Part shown: piece after piece, positions 10,293 to 23,858 of the stretch | Numbering within the stretch: the first letter of the stretch is position 1 | How the letters are laid out: each line of letters starts with the position of its first letter | NCBI GenBank assembly: GCA_031216915.1 | Contig: CM062297.1 | Coordinates: 543,328,971 to 543,392,970 of the forward strand | Source of the DNA: Pictodentalium vernedei | Lineage: Eukaryota > Mollusca > Scaphopoda > Dentaliida > Dentaliidae | Direction: 5' to 3' | DNA: 64,000 bases | The notes under the pieces: generated by a model | The model's database searches: none | Told to the model about the DNA's origin: nothing | Seen by the model: only the letters and a program-made list of their open reading frames with translations | Made by a program: the position numbers and the translations under genes

Positions 10293-12696
10293 AGCGCACC
10301 TGACTGAAAGTCAAGGTGAGCTTTTCTTATCACTCTTCGCCCGTCGTCTGTCCTTCATCCTGCGTGAAGGTGGTGTTTGAGCCTCTTTCTCCTAAACCAC
10401 TGGCCACATTTTAATTAAATTTCATGTAAGTAGTGGTTATATAGGGGCATTTGGGTTTTTCTTCAAATTGGATTTCTGCTCATATTGTGGAGTGGGGTGG
10501 GGCCAAAATGCACAAAATTTTAAAAAATCTTCTTCTCATGAACCAGCCATAGCAGAGACTTGATATTTGGTATGCAGCTTCCATTTGAGGTGTAGACTCA
10601 ACTTTGTTCAAGAGAAGTTTGACGGGCAATATTTACCTTTGTTCTGAGAGGGACAAGAATTTTTGCCCCACCCCAAATTTCTATCTTCTGAACCCAGAGG
10701 CTGATTTGAACCAAATTTAATATGAGGTATTATTGGGTTATAAGTACTTGATTTATGCAAAAAAAAATTTCCTGCAGCCCTTGGGAACTGCTGGAGCTAA
10801 AAATAGAAAAAAATTAAAACGCCTATATCTCCAAAACTGTACGGCTCTGAGAATTTTTATTTGGTGTGAAGCTTCCTTAGGACCAACAGAAAGGATTGGT
10901 AAAAAAAAATTGCCATCGGTTTTATCATAAGGTACAGTTTCGGGACTTTGAAAAAGTGCTGAGTCAGCACTTTTTAACACCGTAGGCAATGGGAAGAACA
11001 TTAAAAAATCTTCTCCAGATCCAGCAGGCAGAATCTTTTGATATTTGGTATGCAACATTGTGGGGGTGCATCTGATTCAAGTTTGTTCAAATCAGCCACC
11101 CCTGGATTCATATTTGGGCTCACTATAGAAGCTCGAATTGGAACTTAGTGCATTTCAGGCAAATTTCTTTAAAAATCATCTTCTCCAGATCCAGCAGGCA
11201 GAATCTCTTGATATTTGGTATAAAACATTGTGGGGTAGATCTGATTCAAGTTTGTTCAAATCGGCTCCCTGGGTTTAATTTGGGCTCAGTATAGGAGCCC
11301 AAATTTGAACTTAGTGCATTTCAGGCAAATTTCTTTGAAAATCTTCTCAAGATCCAGCAGGCCGAATCTTTTGATATTGGGTATGCACCATGCTTATGGG
11401 GGTGAGATTCAATTTTGTTCAAGCCAAGTCCCTGGGTTCATATTTGGGCTCACTGTTGGAGCCCGAATTATAACTTAGTTCAAAATGAGGAATTTTCTTT
11501 AAAAATCTTCTTCAGATCCAGCAGTCGGAATGTTTTGATATTTGGTATGCAGCATCCTTAGTGGGGTGAGATTCAAGATTGTTCAAGCCATCTCCCTAGG
11601 TCCATATTTGGGCTCACTGTGGGATCCCGAATGATAACTTAGTTCAAAATGAGGAATTTTCTTTAAAAATCTTCTTCAGATCCAGCAGTCGGAATGTTTT
11701 GATATTTGGTATGCAGCATCCTTAATGGGGTGGGATTCAGGTTTGTTCAAGCCATCTCCTTAGGTCCATATTTGGGCTCACTGTGGTAGCTTGAATTGTA
11801 ACTTAGTTCGAAATGAGGAATTTTCTTAAAAAATCTTCTTCTTCAGATCCAGAAGTCGGAATGTTTTGATATGTGGTGTGTAGCATCCTTGGGGGGGGGG
11901 GGGGGGGGAGGGGGGGAGGGGGGGAAGATTCAAGTTTGTTAAAGCCAAGTCCTTGGGTCCATATTTGGGCTCCCTGTGGGAGCCTGAATTATAACTTAGT
12001 CAATATGAGGAATTTTTCTTTAAAAATCTTCTTCTTCAGATTCAGCAGTCGGAATGTTTTGATATTTGGCATGCAGCAACCTTAGGGGCTGAGATTCAAG
12101 TTTGTTCAAGCCAAGTCCCTTGGTTCATATTTGGGCTCACTATGGGAGCCCGAATGACAACTTAGTTCAAAATGAGGAATTTTCTTTAAAAATCTTCTTC
12201 AGATCCAGCAGATGCATGCTTTTGATATTTTTTATGCAGCATCGTTAGTAGGGGGGGGGGGGGGGTAATCTTCAAGTTTGTTCAAGCCATGTCCCTAGGT
12301 CCATATTTGGGCTCATTGTGGGAGCTTGAATTGTAACTTAGTTCAAAATGAGGAATTTTCTTTAAAAATCTTCTTCTTCAGATCCCGCAGTCAGAATGTT
12401 TTGATATTTGGTGTGCAGCATCCTTAGGGGGGTGAGATTCAAGTTTGTTAAAGCCAAGTCCCTGGGTTCATATATGGGCTCCCTGTGAGAGCCTGAATTA
12501 TGACTTAGTTCAATATGAGGAATATTCTTTAAAAATCTTCTTTTTTTTTTTAGATCCACTGGTCAGAATCTTTGGATATTTGGTATAAGCTTTTCTTAGG
12601 AGGAGCAGATGCAACTTGTTGAAATCAATTCTCTGGGTTGATATTTAGGCTACCATGTCAGGTGAGCGCCCTCAGGCCCCCTGGGGCCTCTTGTTT
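10293..12696 (+). mobile_element. HINE-like element D1
   Basis: The 5' end is AGCGCACCTGAC, then GAAAGTCAAGGTGAGC folding back, then CCCGTCGTCTGTCC. The 3' end is GTCAGGTGAGC (12657-12667), the hairpin AGGCCCCCTGGGGCCT (12674-12689) and CTTGTT (12690-12695). The core from about 10700 is a decaying array of units of about 167 bp (GATCCAGCAG, TTTTGATATTTGGTATGCA, CAAGTTTGTTCAA, CATATTTGGGCTC). A stray family-B-like 5' stub (TTTTTAGCTTAACT) lies just before it at about 10273. The next element starts one base after its end. Confidence 0.8.
11891..11934. repeat. Poly-G expansion inside D1 core
   Basis: About 44 bp almost entirely G, broken only by two A. It sits right after GCATCCTT, at the position where neighbouring units read only a short run of G. 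A second run (12251-12265) lies at the same register further down the array. Confidence 0.9.
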
Positions 12697-14008
12697 AGCT
12701 CACCTGGCCTAAAAGGCCATGTTAGCTTTTCTCATCACTTGGCGTCTGTCGTCGTCCGACATCCGTAAACTTTTCACATTTTCATCTTCTCTGTAGCTGG
12801 TGTGAACCAAACTTGGCAGGAATGGTCAATAGGAGGTCCTCTACAAACGATCATTTTGTTCCCGTCGGAAGAAAAACATGGCTTCCCGAGGCATTCTTTG
12901 ATTCTGGTTGGTGGATTTTCAAAAATCTTCTCCTCAGAAACTGCCAGGCCAAATGTTTTGAAACTTCATATAAATGATGACTGCGAACCCCTCTACCAAC
13001 GATCCTCATTTAATGTTGATCGGGTTACAAGCATGGCCACAATTGCGGCTTACAGTTACTATAGAAATCACATTTTCATCTTCTTCTCTGGAACTACTGA
13101 GCCGACGTGAAAACAAACCTGTCAGGGATAGTCTACGGGAGGTCCTTTACAAACGATCCTCATTTTGTTCTGGGTTGGGTTGAAAAACATGGCCGCCAGA
13201 GGCATTCTTTGATTCTGATTGGTGGATTTTCAAAAATCTTCTCTGAAACTGCCAGGCGAAATGTTTTGATACTTCACATAAATGATGACTGGGACTCCTC
13301 TACCAACGATCCTCATTTAACATTGATCGGGTTATAAACATGGCCACAATTGCGGCTTATAGTTACTATAGAAGCCCTATGGGAAATTACATTTTCATCT
13401 TTTTATCCGGAACTACTGAACCGACGTTGAAAACAAACCTGGCAGGGATAGTCTCTGGGAGGTCCTCTACAAACGATCCTCATTTTGTTCCCGTGGGTTG
13501 AAAAATATGGCTGCCTCAGGCTTTCTTTTATACTGATTGTTGGATTTTCAAAAATCTTCTCCTCTGAAACCTCCAGGCCAAATGTTTTGATACTTCACAT
13601 AAATGATGACTGGGACCCCCTCTACCAACGATCCTCATTTAATGTTGATTGGGTTGTAAATATGGCCACAATTGCGGCTTATAGTTACTATAGAAACCCT
13701 ATGGGAAATCACATTTTCATCTTCTTCTCTAATACTACTGAGCCGACATGAAAACAAACCTGGCAGGGGTAGTCTATGGGAGGTCCTCTACAAACTATCC
13801 TCATTTTGTTCCCATGGGTTTGAAAAACATGGCTGCCTGAGGCATTCTTTGATTCTGATTGGGGAATTTTCAAAAATCTTCTCTGAAACCTCAGGGCCAG
13901 ATGTTTTGAAACTTGGCATGGTTGATGACTGGGACCCCCTCTACCAACTATCCTCATTTAATGTTGACTAGCAGAGTGCCCGTCTACACCCCCACCCCGA
14001 TACTTTTT

Positions 14009-15974
14009 AGCTCATCTTGACAAAGTCAAGCTGAGCTAATCTAATCGCTTCCCGTCCGGCGTCCGTCGTCCGTCAACACCATGTTTTGGTCTTCTCCTCC
14101 AAAGCCACTGGGCCAATTCAAGTGAAAGTTTGTGTGAGTGATGGTCCCAAAGGGGCATTTCATTTTTGTTCAACTCAGCATGCCCAGCCCCATAGGGAGG
14201 GAGTGGGGGAAAATGCTCCAAAATATTTTAAAAATCTTCTTCTCCAGAACCAGTGTGTACAATGACTTGATATTTGCTATGGAGCTTCCATATGAGGTGT
14301 AGAATCAAGTTTGTTCAAACAAAGTTCGTAAAGTAATATTTGGCATTGTAATAGGAGGGGTAAGATTTTTGGCCCCGCCCAAAATTTCTATTTTCTGAAC
14401 CGATGGTCCGGTATGAACCAAATTTGGTTTGTGGTAGTATTGGGTCATAAGTACTTGACCCATGCAAAAAAAAAAAATTCCTGCATCCCAATGGGAACCC
14501 TGGGAGCTAAAAATAGAAATATTTTCAAACGCCCATATTTCACAAACCCCACGGAACAGAGAGCTTTTATTTGGTATGAAGTATCCTTACGACCAGTAGA
14601 ATTGAATGGTAAAAAAAAATTGCCATCGGTTATGTTAGGGTGTTCTGTAATGGGCATTGAAAAAATGCTGAGTCAGCATATTTGCAAAAATTTTAAAAAA
14701 TCTTTTCTCCAGAACCAATCATCAGAATCTTTTGATATTTGTATACAGCATTCATAGGGGGATCGGATAAAAGTTTGTAGAAATAAAGCTCATTGGTTCA
14801 TATTTGGGCTCTCTACAGGAGCCCGAAGTTTTAACATAGGGTAATATGGGGAATATTCTTTAAAAATCTTCTTCTTCAGAACCACCAGTCAGAATCTTTT
14901 AATATTTGGTATACATCATTGTTATGAGGGTCAGATTCAAGATTGTTCAAACCAAGTCCCTAGATTAATATTTGGGCTTCCTACGGAAGCCCAAATTTTA
15001 TCTTTGTTTAATATGGAGGGTAATTTAAAAAAATCTTCTTCTTCAGATCCATCAGTCAGAATGCTTTGATATTTGGTATGCAACATCTCTATGGGGGTCA
15101 GATTCAAGTTTGTTCAAATCAAATTCCTAGGTATATATTTGGGCTCACTATGGTAGCCCAAATTTTTACTTAGTGCAATATGAGAAAATTTCTTTAAAAA
15201 TCTTCTTCTTCAGATCCACCAGTCGGAATGCTTTTATATTTGGTATACAACATCTCTAGGGGGGTCAGATTCCAGGTTGTTCAATTCGAGTGCCTAGGTT
15301 AATATTTGGGCTCCATATGGGAACATGAAATTTAACTTACTACAATATGAGGGAATTTCTTCAAAAATCTTCTTCTTCAAATTCACTTGTCAGAATGCTT
15401 TCACATTTGGTATACAACATCTCTAGGGGGGGGGGGGGGGGGGGGGGGGGTTCAGATTCAAGTTTGTTCAAATCGGATCCATAGGTCAATATTTGGGCTC
15501 GCTATGGTAGCCCAAATTTGAACTTAGTGCAATTCGAAGAAATTTCTTTACAATTTCTCTTTTTCAGATCCAACAGTCAGAATGCTTTCATATTCGGTAC
15601 ACAACATCTCTAGGGAAGTCAGATTTAACTGTGTTCAAATCAAGAGCCTGGGTTAATATTTGGGCTCTCTATGGGAGCCGGAATTGGCCATTTTGCTGAA
15701 GAATTAAAAATTTTGTATTCAGTACCCTCTAGAGGTACTAAGATTAATCCACATAGGTTGTATCAAGGGGCTTCATAGGGGAGCTCTACATTTTACTTAT
15801 GATCAACTGAAGAAAAGGCATGATGCCCAGATTATTTTTGTCACTCCTGAGGGACTCAAGGATTGACAGTGTAGCCTATAGAGATGGCTTGCTTAATGTA
15901 GACTCATTCTTGGACTCTGTTCAGATTGTGTTCTGTACAAGATGAGCGCTTCAGGCCCCGTGGGGCCTCTTGTT
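14009..15974 (+). mobile_element. HINE-like element D3
   Basis: The 5' end is AGCTCATCTTGAC with fold-back GTCAAGCTGAGCT, then CCGTCCGGCGTCCGTCGTCC. The 3' end is CAAGATGAGC (15938-15947), the hairpin AGGCCCCGTGGGGCCT (15953-15968) and CTTGTT. The core is a diverged D array (TTCTTCAGATCC, GATATTTGGTATACA, TATTTGGGCTC). Its inverted repeat CATCTTG/CAAGATG differs from the other D copies at both ends together. Confidence 0.8.
15426..15450. repeat. Poly-G expansion inside D3 core
   Basis: An uninterrupted run of 25 G after ACATCTCTA, homologous in position to the runs in D1 and D8. Adjacent units carry only 4 to 6 G here. Confidence 0.9.
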
Positions 15975-16856
15975 TAAACCTCACCATTAGATTCCTGATA
16001 AAAACGTACCCCCAGTAGACCCCTTTGAAGACATAGGTAAATTTGGTCATAACTTTTGGTGCCCCCCCTACACCCCCACCCCACACACTTTTTTAAACCT
16101 GATGATGACCTCAGCCATAAAAAAGTAGTACTAGTAGACCCATTTTGGATACTCGGGGTGGCCCATATTCATTTCTATAGCAGACAGACAGACATACATA
16201 CATACAGACCTTCTAAAATATAGTATAAAAGATGGATTGGGTTGTAAACCTGGCCACAATTGCAGCTTATAGTTTCTATAGAAGCCCTATGGGAAATCAC
16301 ATTTTTATTTTCTTCTCTGGAACTTCTGAGCCGACGTGAACCAAACCTGGCAGAGATAGTCTATGGAAGGTTTTCTACAAATGCTCCTCATTCTTGTTAC
16401 CGTGCATTGAAAAACATGGCTGCCAGAAGCATTTTTTGATTCTAATTGATGGATTTTGCAAAATCTTCTCCTCTGAAATCACAGGGCCAAATGTTTTGAA
16501 ACTTTGCATGGTTTATGACTGAGCCACCCTCTACTAACTACTCATCTTCTTTGGAACTATTGTGTCGACGTGAACCAAACTTGGCAGGAATGGTCTATAG
16601 GAGGCCCTCTACAAACAATCCTCTTTTTGTTCCCATTGGTTGGAAAATATGGCCACCGGAGATATTCTCTGATTCTGACTGATGGATTTTGCAAAAATCT
16701 TTCCCTCTGAAACTACAAAGTCAAATGTTTTGAAACTTCACATGATTGAGGACTGGGACACCTACCAATGATCCTCATGTAATGCTGATGTAATGTTGCA
16801 AGCATGGCCACAATTGCAGCTCATTGTTACCATGGAAAGCCTATGGAAAATCACAT

Positions 16857-18332
<1,476 letters not shown>

Positions 18333-18381
18333 ATATGTTGTTCCAGGTGAGCGATTACAGGCTCTTTAGAGCCTCTAGTTT

Positions 18382-18612
18382 TATTTATTAACCTTTAATG
18401 ACACTTTAACATCCAAGATCTTATCATGTTGGTGACAGTTTTACGGTTGGAGGAAGCCATGGTACCCGAAGAGAACCACTGAGCAACGACGAGCAGCTGC
18501 CAGCTCCCCAACATAGTAACTCTGCACTGCAGCACAGGCTGGGTTAGATTGGTTGATGACATGAGCTCCATCGATGCACAGTATGTCTTAATACACGGCG
18601 TCATTAAGCCCA
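18382..18612 (-). mobile_element. SINE, minus strand, 5'-truncated
   Basis: The reverse complement matches the SINE body: GACGCCGTGTATTAAGACAT, ATGTCATCAACCAATCTAAC, GTTGGGGAGCTGGCAG, GTTGCTCAGTGGTTCTC, TTCCTCCAACCGTAAAACTG. It ends with AATAAATAAAAC next to the D2 3' end. The tRNA-like part is absent. Confidence 0.82.
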
Positions 18613-18641
18613 CTTAGCTTAACTTGGCAATAGCTTATCTT

Positions 18642-20375
18642 AGCTTAACTTGACAAAGTCAAGATAAGCTATTGCCACCACACGTGCGGAAGTCTTTTAG
18701 TCTGTGAGTCTGTTCACATTTTCCTTTAGCACAGGTTACACCCTGTAGTTCTTGCCTGATCATCACAAAATTTCATACGCGGGTTTGAGGTCATGTCTAG
18801 ATGAGAACGTCCCCTTTTGGTCGCGATCGGTGAACCTTGATGGCTGCTCGAGCCTAAAAACCTTTAGCATAGTCTACAGGTCGTATTTATGAAGGGATTT
18901 CATTATAACTTGGTAGGATGACTCTTTGGTCATGATTTGTCAACCGTGATGGCTGCCCAAACCTGAAACCCAAAAACTTCTAGCACCGTGTACTGGTCGT
19001 ATTTAATATGGAGGGATTTCATTGTAACTTGGTAGGATGACTACGTATGATGTCTAGATGAGAACATTTGGTTGCGATCTGTCAACCGTGATGACTGCCC
19101 AAGCCCAAAACACAAAAACTTTCAGCAGTCTGCAGGTCGTATTTATGGAGGGATCTCATTATAACTTGGTAGGATGACTGTGTAATGTCTAGATGAGAAC
19201 ATCCCCTTTTGGTCGTGATCGGTTAACTGTGACGGCTACCTTTAGCACAGTCTACAGGCCATACTTACGAAGGGATTTCATTGTAACTTGGTAGGATGAC
19301 TCCAAATAATGTATAGATGAGAACGTCCCCTTTTGGTTGCGATTGGTCAACCGTGATGGCTGCCAGAGCCCAAAACTTTTAGCACAGACTACAGGTTGTA
19401 TTTATGAAGGGATTTCATTGTAACTTGGCAGGATGACTCAGTATAATGTCTAGATGAGGACGTCCCCTTTTGGTTGCGATCGGTCAACTGTGATGGCTAC
19501 ACACGTCCAAAGCCTGAAAACCTGTAGCACAGTCTACAGGCCGTATTTATGAAGTTATTTCTTTGAAACTTGGTACGATGACTTGGTATAATGTCTAGAT
19601 GAGAACGTCCCCTTTCAGTCACGATCAGTCGGCCGAGATGGCAACGGGCCCAAGCCCATTGTAATTTGGTTGGATATCTCAGTATAATGTCTAGATGAGA
19701 ACATCCTATTTTGACCGTGATTGGTCAACCGTGATGACTGCACAGGCCTGTGACCTAAATTTGTTTAGCACACTCTACAGTTCATATTTATGAAATGATT
19801 TCATTGTAACTTGGAAGGGTTACTCAATATGATGTCTAGATGACACTTTCCCATTTTGGTTATGATTAGTCAGCTATTGCCGCCATATGGTCCCACTACC
19901 TGGATTCATTTAGTACTGTCTACAGGTTCTTTTTATAAAGGGATTTAATTGTAACTTGGTAGGATAACTTATGATATCTAGATGAGACTGTTCTATTTTG
20001 GTCAGGATCGGTCAACCAGGACAGCCGAGCTGTGACCAAGATTTCTTTAGCAAAGTCTACAAGTTATATTTATGAAGGGATTTCATTGTAACTTGAAAGG
20101 ATAACTTGTTTTGGAATAATTTTACTGTAACTTGGTAACTTTGTTTGACATACATTAACTGTGAGGGCCACATTAACCCAATTCTTTAGTACAGTCCACA
20201 CCTCAAATTATTTTTCTTGAAAACATAGCATACAGGGAACAGAAATTAACATATTCTCAATTATCACAATTCTTGTCGTATTTCATAATCCTTTCATAAA
20301 CATTGAACATTATCATTTTCATCAAACACAGTTAACACAGTCAAGTTAAGCCACAGTGTCATTCACACTTTCATT
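18642..20375 (+). mobile_element. HINE-like element B1
   Basis: The 5' end is AGCTTAACTTGAC with fold-back GTCAAGATAAGCT. The core is about eleven units of about 145 bp (ATTTATGAAGGGATTTCATT, GTAACTTGGTAGGATGACT, AATGTCTAGATGAGAACGTC). The 3' module holds TTTTACTGTAACTTGGTAAC, CATAGCATACAGGGAACAG, CAAGTTAAGC (20342-20351), the hairpin AGTGTCATTCACACT and TTCATT. A partial extra 5' end (TTAGCTTAACTTGGCAATAG) precedes it at about 18615. A1 begins three bases after its end. Confidence 0.85.
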
Positions 20376-20378
20376 ATT

Positions 20379-21325
20379 AGCTCAAATTTGGCTTCGCCCG
20401 TCGTCCGTCTGTCCGTACGTCAACAATTGGATACAGCTGGGGCTAGAGGCCGTTTTTATGAACCTATCTTTACGAAAATTCTTGGGTACCTTTGTTATGA
20501 CTGTGGGACGAGAACGAGTGTTTTTAGGTGCGGTTCGAAATTCAAGATGGCTGCCAGCTGCCATTTCGTACCGACGATGCAGAATCTGTTTTTTGTACAG
20601 AACTTCCATATGAAAGCTCTGATTTGAATAATTTTTTGTATGAATGTTTAGTATCATGAGATACATTACATATCATACAGGTTTTTTTCTCGTGCTTAAA
20701 TTATGCAAATTAGATGAATTTTGATTTATTTAGTGCTACTTATACACTGTAAGTTCACATGTCAATAAGGCTCGGGCTAGAGGCTGTATTTATCAACCGA
20801 TCTTAACGAAACTTCTTGGGCACCTTTGTTATCACCTTGGGACAAGAACGAGTGCTTCTGAGTGCAGTCCAAAATTCAAGATGGCTGCCAGTGGCCATTT
20901 TGTACCGAAATTAGGTCCAATCAGTTTTTTGTCACAACTTCTATGCAGCTCGTATTTATGAACTGATCTTCACAAAACTTCTTGGGTACCTTTGTTTTCA
21001 CCTTGGGACAGGAATGAGTGTGTTTTGGGGTGCCTTTGTTATCACTGTACTGTGAGAACAAATATTTTGGGGTTCAGTCAGACCCACTCTGGGACTCAAA
21101 AGATTTCTTTTCTAGTTTAGCATCTGACTGTCACTCACCTTTGCAATACTTTACCTATACATTTGTTACAGGCAACGGTCAGTATTTATGTACAGACCAT
21201 TACAATACTTTATATGTACCTTTGTTATCAGGTCATTACCTAGATGTTTGTCATTGCTGTGTCTCATACTATACATGTACATGTCTTAACAAGTTGAGCT
21301 ACAGTGTCATTGACACTTTCATTTT
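20379..21325 (+). mobile_element. HINE-like element A1
   Basis: The 5' end is AGCTCAAATTTGGC, then CCCGTCGTCCGTCTGTCCG. There are two to three family A units (GGCTAGAGGCYGTWTTTATG, AAGATGGCTGCC). The 3' module ends AACAAGTTGAGCT (to 21300), the hairpin AGTGTCATTGACACT (21303-21317) and TTCATTTT. It directly follows B1, head to tail. Confidence 0.85.
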
Positions 21326-21489
21326 GGTTATGCATTATTGGTGTCTAGAGGAAGCTTCCTTTTGATTTTGGTTATACCCCAAGAGACTTACCTTCCCATT
21401 TATGACACAGCTCGGGGGCATATGCCATGCCTTGCATTGCTCTTGTTTGCAATTGGAAATATCTTCTATGATACCTGTAGGACAAATAT

Positions 21490-21556
21490 TTAACCAACTA
21501 TGCCTTGTTTGACCGAGCTCACAAAGCTCTGTCAAACAAGATATAGTTTGTTAAAT
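21490..21556. repeat. Short hairpin (MITE-like)
   Basis: CTTGTTTGACCGAGCT and AGCTCTGTCAAACAAG are inverted around CACAA. Flanking AACTATGC and ATATAGTT extend the stem. The rest of 21557-22084 is AT-rich with a weak internal duplication (CTGTAACCAATGCC versus CTGGTAACCAACAT) and no gene. Confidence 0.6.
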
Positions 21557-22111
21557 TTTCAACAACATTATTGCAATTTAAATACATGTAAACACAAAAA
21601 AGCCTCCCTCCCTCATCATAAAATTGAGGGAAAATTATCTGACATTTTTTTTATTACCCTTATAGCAATGTTTTGTTCTGGTATACATTTATTACAAAGC
21701 TCTCTGTAATGGTGAAACTTCCCAAACATTGTCACTTGCATATATGTGTAATATGTGTATGCGTATTCCCAAGTTTTCAAGTTGCAGCAATTTTCAACTG
21801 AAATTATGGGAAGTGGGGCAGTGTTTTTTTAGTGTGGTATTCAAATTTTGTTTTACTTCTAAAATAGGATCCTGTAACCAATGCCTCCCCCTTATGGAAC
21901 TCCAGGTAGTGGAGCAGCTTAGTGTGGTAAACAAGTTCTACTTTTTCTGATGAAATAGAACCTGGTAACCAACATTTGAGGCAGAGGGCTCCTAAAGGGG
22001 GCAGGATAGGTACTGGTAATTGGCTAACCTTGACTTCACACTTGTGTTGCAGTCTTGATATTGCCATAGATGCTGAAAGTGACCTTAACCCTTTACCTAA
22101 CACAGTATTTT

Positions 22112-23388
22112 TATACCCCCACTTTCGAAGAAAAAGTGGAGTATACTGGATTACATACATCCATCCGTCCGTCTGTCCGGGCCAACATTGGGGGTTCAGG
22201 GGATATTATTAGGGGCTACCTCCAAATTAAGGTAGTGTTAGGGTTAGGAGTAGGGTGGGGTTAGGGTTAGGGGTAGCCCCAGAGTAGGGCTTAAGGTTGG
22301 GGAGGGTTAGGTCCCAGGGGGGTTAGGGTTAGGGTCAGGGGTGGGGTTTTAGTTTTAGTAGCCCCTAAACTGAAAAATAGCTCCTAATCCTATTGGTTTG
22401 GCTAGGATGGGGTTGGGTCAGGGGTGTGCTGGGGGTTAAGTTTAGGGGTAGCCCCAGAGTAGGGCTTAAGGTTGGGGGGGGGGTTAGGTCCCAGGGATGG
22501 GTGGGGGTTAGGGTCTGGGGTGGGCTTTTAGGGTTTAGGGTCAGGGTGGGGTAGGATTAGGGTGTAGTTTTTGGGTGGATGCGGTGGGGTTGGGGTTAAA
22601 TATAAGTTCTAGGGTGGAGGGGGTGGGGTTCTGGGTAAAATAAGGTTTTGGACATACAAAATGTTTTTTGGTAGCCCATAAACCCATAATGTTGGAGCAT
22701 CCGTCCGTGCGTCCGTGTGTGAGTCCGTCCGAAAATATTCATAACTTAAGTAAATTATTATTTTTTTATAATATTTGTAGGTCATAGGTATGGCCACACT
22801 AGTTATTTTTTTTTTTTATTATTTTTTTTTTTATTGTTCACTCAGAAATTGTGTCTGGCCGAGCCAAATTTTGTCTGTTCAGCCTGTATCTCCGGTATCG
22901 AATGTTCTATTGCATTGAAATTTGCCATGAACACTGCTTATGGTATAGGCTTTAAAAAAAAGGACTCAACGATATTTCTCGCATTCTCCTTTTTTAGAGT
23001 TATCCCCCTTTTTTGACTTAGAAATTCTAGGAAATAGACATTATTTGTCTGTTCAGCCTGTATCTCAGGTATGGGTTATCTGATTTTGGTGAAATATAGA
23101 ATGCAGTTTGCCTTTGACAAAGGCTTCTGCCTCATTGCATAAAACTTCCAAACACCAAACAATTTACCAATTTTTTGACTTAGAAATTGTTGAAAACTTT
23201 TGAAGAAAATGGAAACTTTTGAAGAAAATGGAAGGGGCGGGGGTATACTGGATTGCATCCGTCCATCTGCATCCGTCCGTCAGTCCGTACGAGAATATTC
23301 ATAAATAATATCTGTTGGTCATAGGTATGCCCACACTTGGCGGTACACCATGTGGGGGTATGCACCGTACGAAAGTCCAGCTCTTGTT
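22112..23388 (+). mobile_element. HINE-like element C1
   Basis: The 5' hairpin is ATACCCCCACTTT ... AAAAGTGGAGTAT, followed by CATCCGTCCGTCTGTCC. The interior includes a TTAGGG-rich stretch, then GTCATAGGTATGGCCACACT and two units with TGTCTGTTCAGCCTGTATCT. The 3' end is TGTGGGGGTATGCACCGTAC, GAAAGTCCAGCTCTTGTT (to 23388). The same ends delimit C2. It is inserted in a piggyBac-like MITE. Confidence 0.75.
22236..22620. repeat. Degenerate TTAGGG-like, G-rich stretch
   Basis: Many TTAGGGTTAGGG-like motifs mixed with GGGGTAGCCCCAGAGTAGGG, which occurs twice about 200 bp apart. It forms part of C1's interior rather than a clean telomeric array. Strong G-quadruplex potential. Confidence 0.75.
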
Positions 23389-23437
23389 TTTAAAATAAAT
23401 TTTACATTTAGTGAAAACAAATTTCCAAATTTTTCAG

Positions 23438-23516
23438 TAAAACCATACAAATATGGATATCATTAGAACCAGCTCGACGAGCTGGTTCTAATAATATCCT
23501 TATTTGTATGGTTTTA
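23438..23516. mobile_element. 79-bp near-perfect palindrome with TTCAG flanks
   Basis: TAAAACCATACAAATA ... CATTAGAACCAGCTC is inverted as GAGCTGGTTCTAAT ... TATTTGTATGGTTTTA around a 3-nt loop (GAC). TTCAG precedes (23433-23437) and follows (23517-23521), consistent with a 5-bp target duplication. Too short to code; a minimal hairpin MITE. Confidence 0.7.
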
Positions 23517-23858
23517 TTCAGAAACTCCCGAGATATTTTAGGCTGTTGTAGGCTTATTCAGGTTAATTTTCTGGCCATTTTTGGCTGCTGTGTTAGGTAA
23601 AGGGTTAAACACCAATAAATTAATTCAACTGATAAAAAGTACTTATCAATGTATTTGGTCCTCTGCCAAGAAATTTCATTCAAAGCCAACCTCACCAAAC
23701 TAGATTGAATAAGGTGATTTTAGTTTAGGTTTGATTGGTGGTTGAGCTGAAGGAAACTCTGTCATCAGGGATTTGAATCATGGCCATTCTATTTACAATA
23801 ACATGAATGACCATCCTTGAGTACAGTACATGGGAAATTTGAAAAAAATACTTTCTTG

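Larger units (their letters stand above)
13970..16232. mobile_element. Unclassified repeat X in D2, carrying D3
   Basis: The D2 core is interrupted after AATGTTGA by CTAGCAGAGTGCCCGTCTAC. It resumes near GATTGGGTTGTAAAC after TATAGTATAAAAGATG. X holds CACCCCCACCCC on both sides of D3 and a CAGACAGACAGACATACATA tract near 16182. Apart from D3 it is only about 290 bp. Its class is unknown. Confidence 0.45.
22085..23608. mobile_element. piggyBac-like MITE with TTAA duplications, split by C1
   Basis: Terminal inverted repeats CCCTTTACCTAACACAG (22089-22105) and its exact reverse complement (23588-23604) are each bounded by TTAA (22085-22088, 23605-23608). TTAA targets and CCCTTT-type ends are the piggyBac hallmark. 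Without C1 (22112-23388) the element would be about 240 bp, a non-coding MITE. A 79-bp palindrome with its own flanking repeats lies inside the right half. Confidence 0.8.

Noticed and set aside
21976-22264. Open frames across 22.0-22.3 kb
   Set aside because: They run through the 5' hairpin of C1 and the piggyBac-like TIR, so they are chance frames.
22236-22620. True interstitial telomere array
   Set aside because: TTAGGG units are irregular and mixed with unrelated duplicated G-rich sequence inside element C1.
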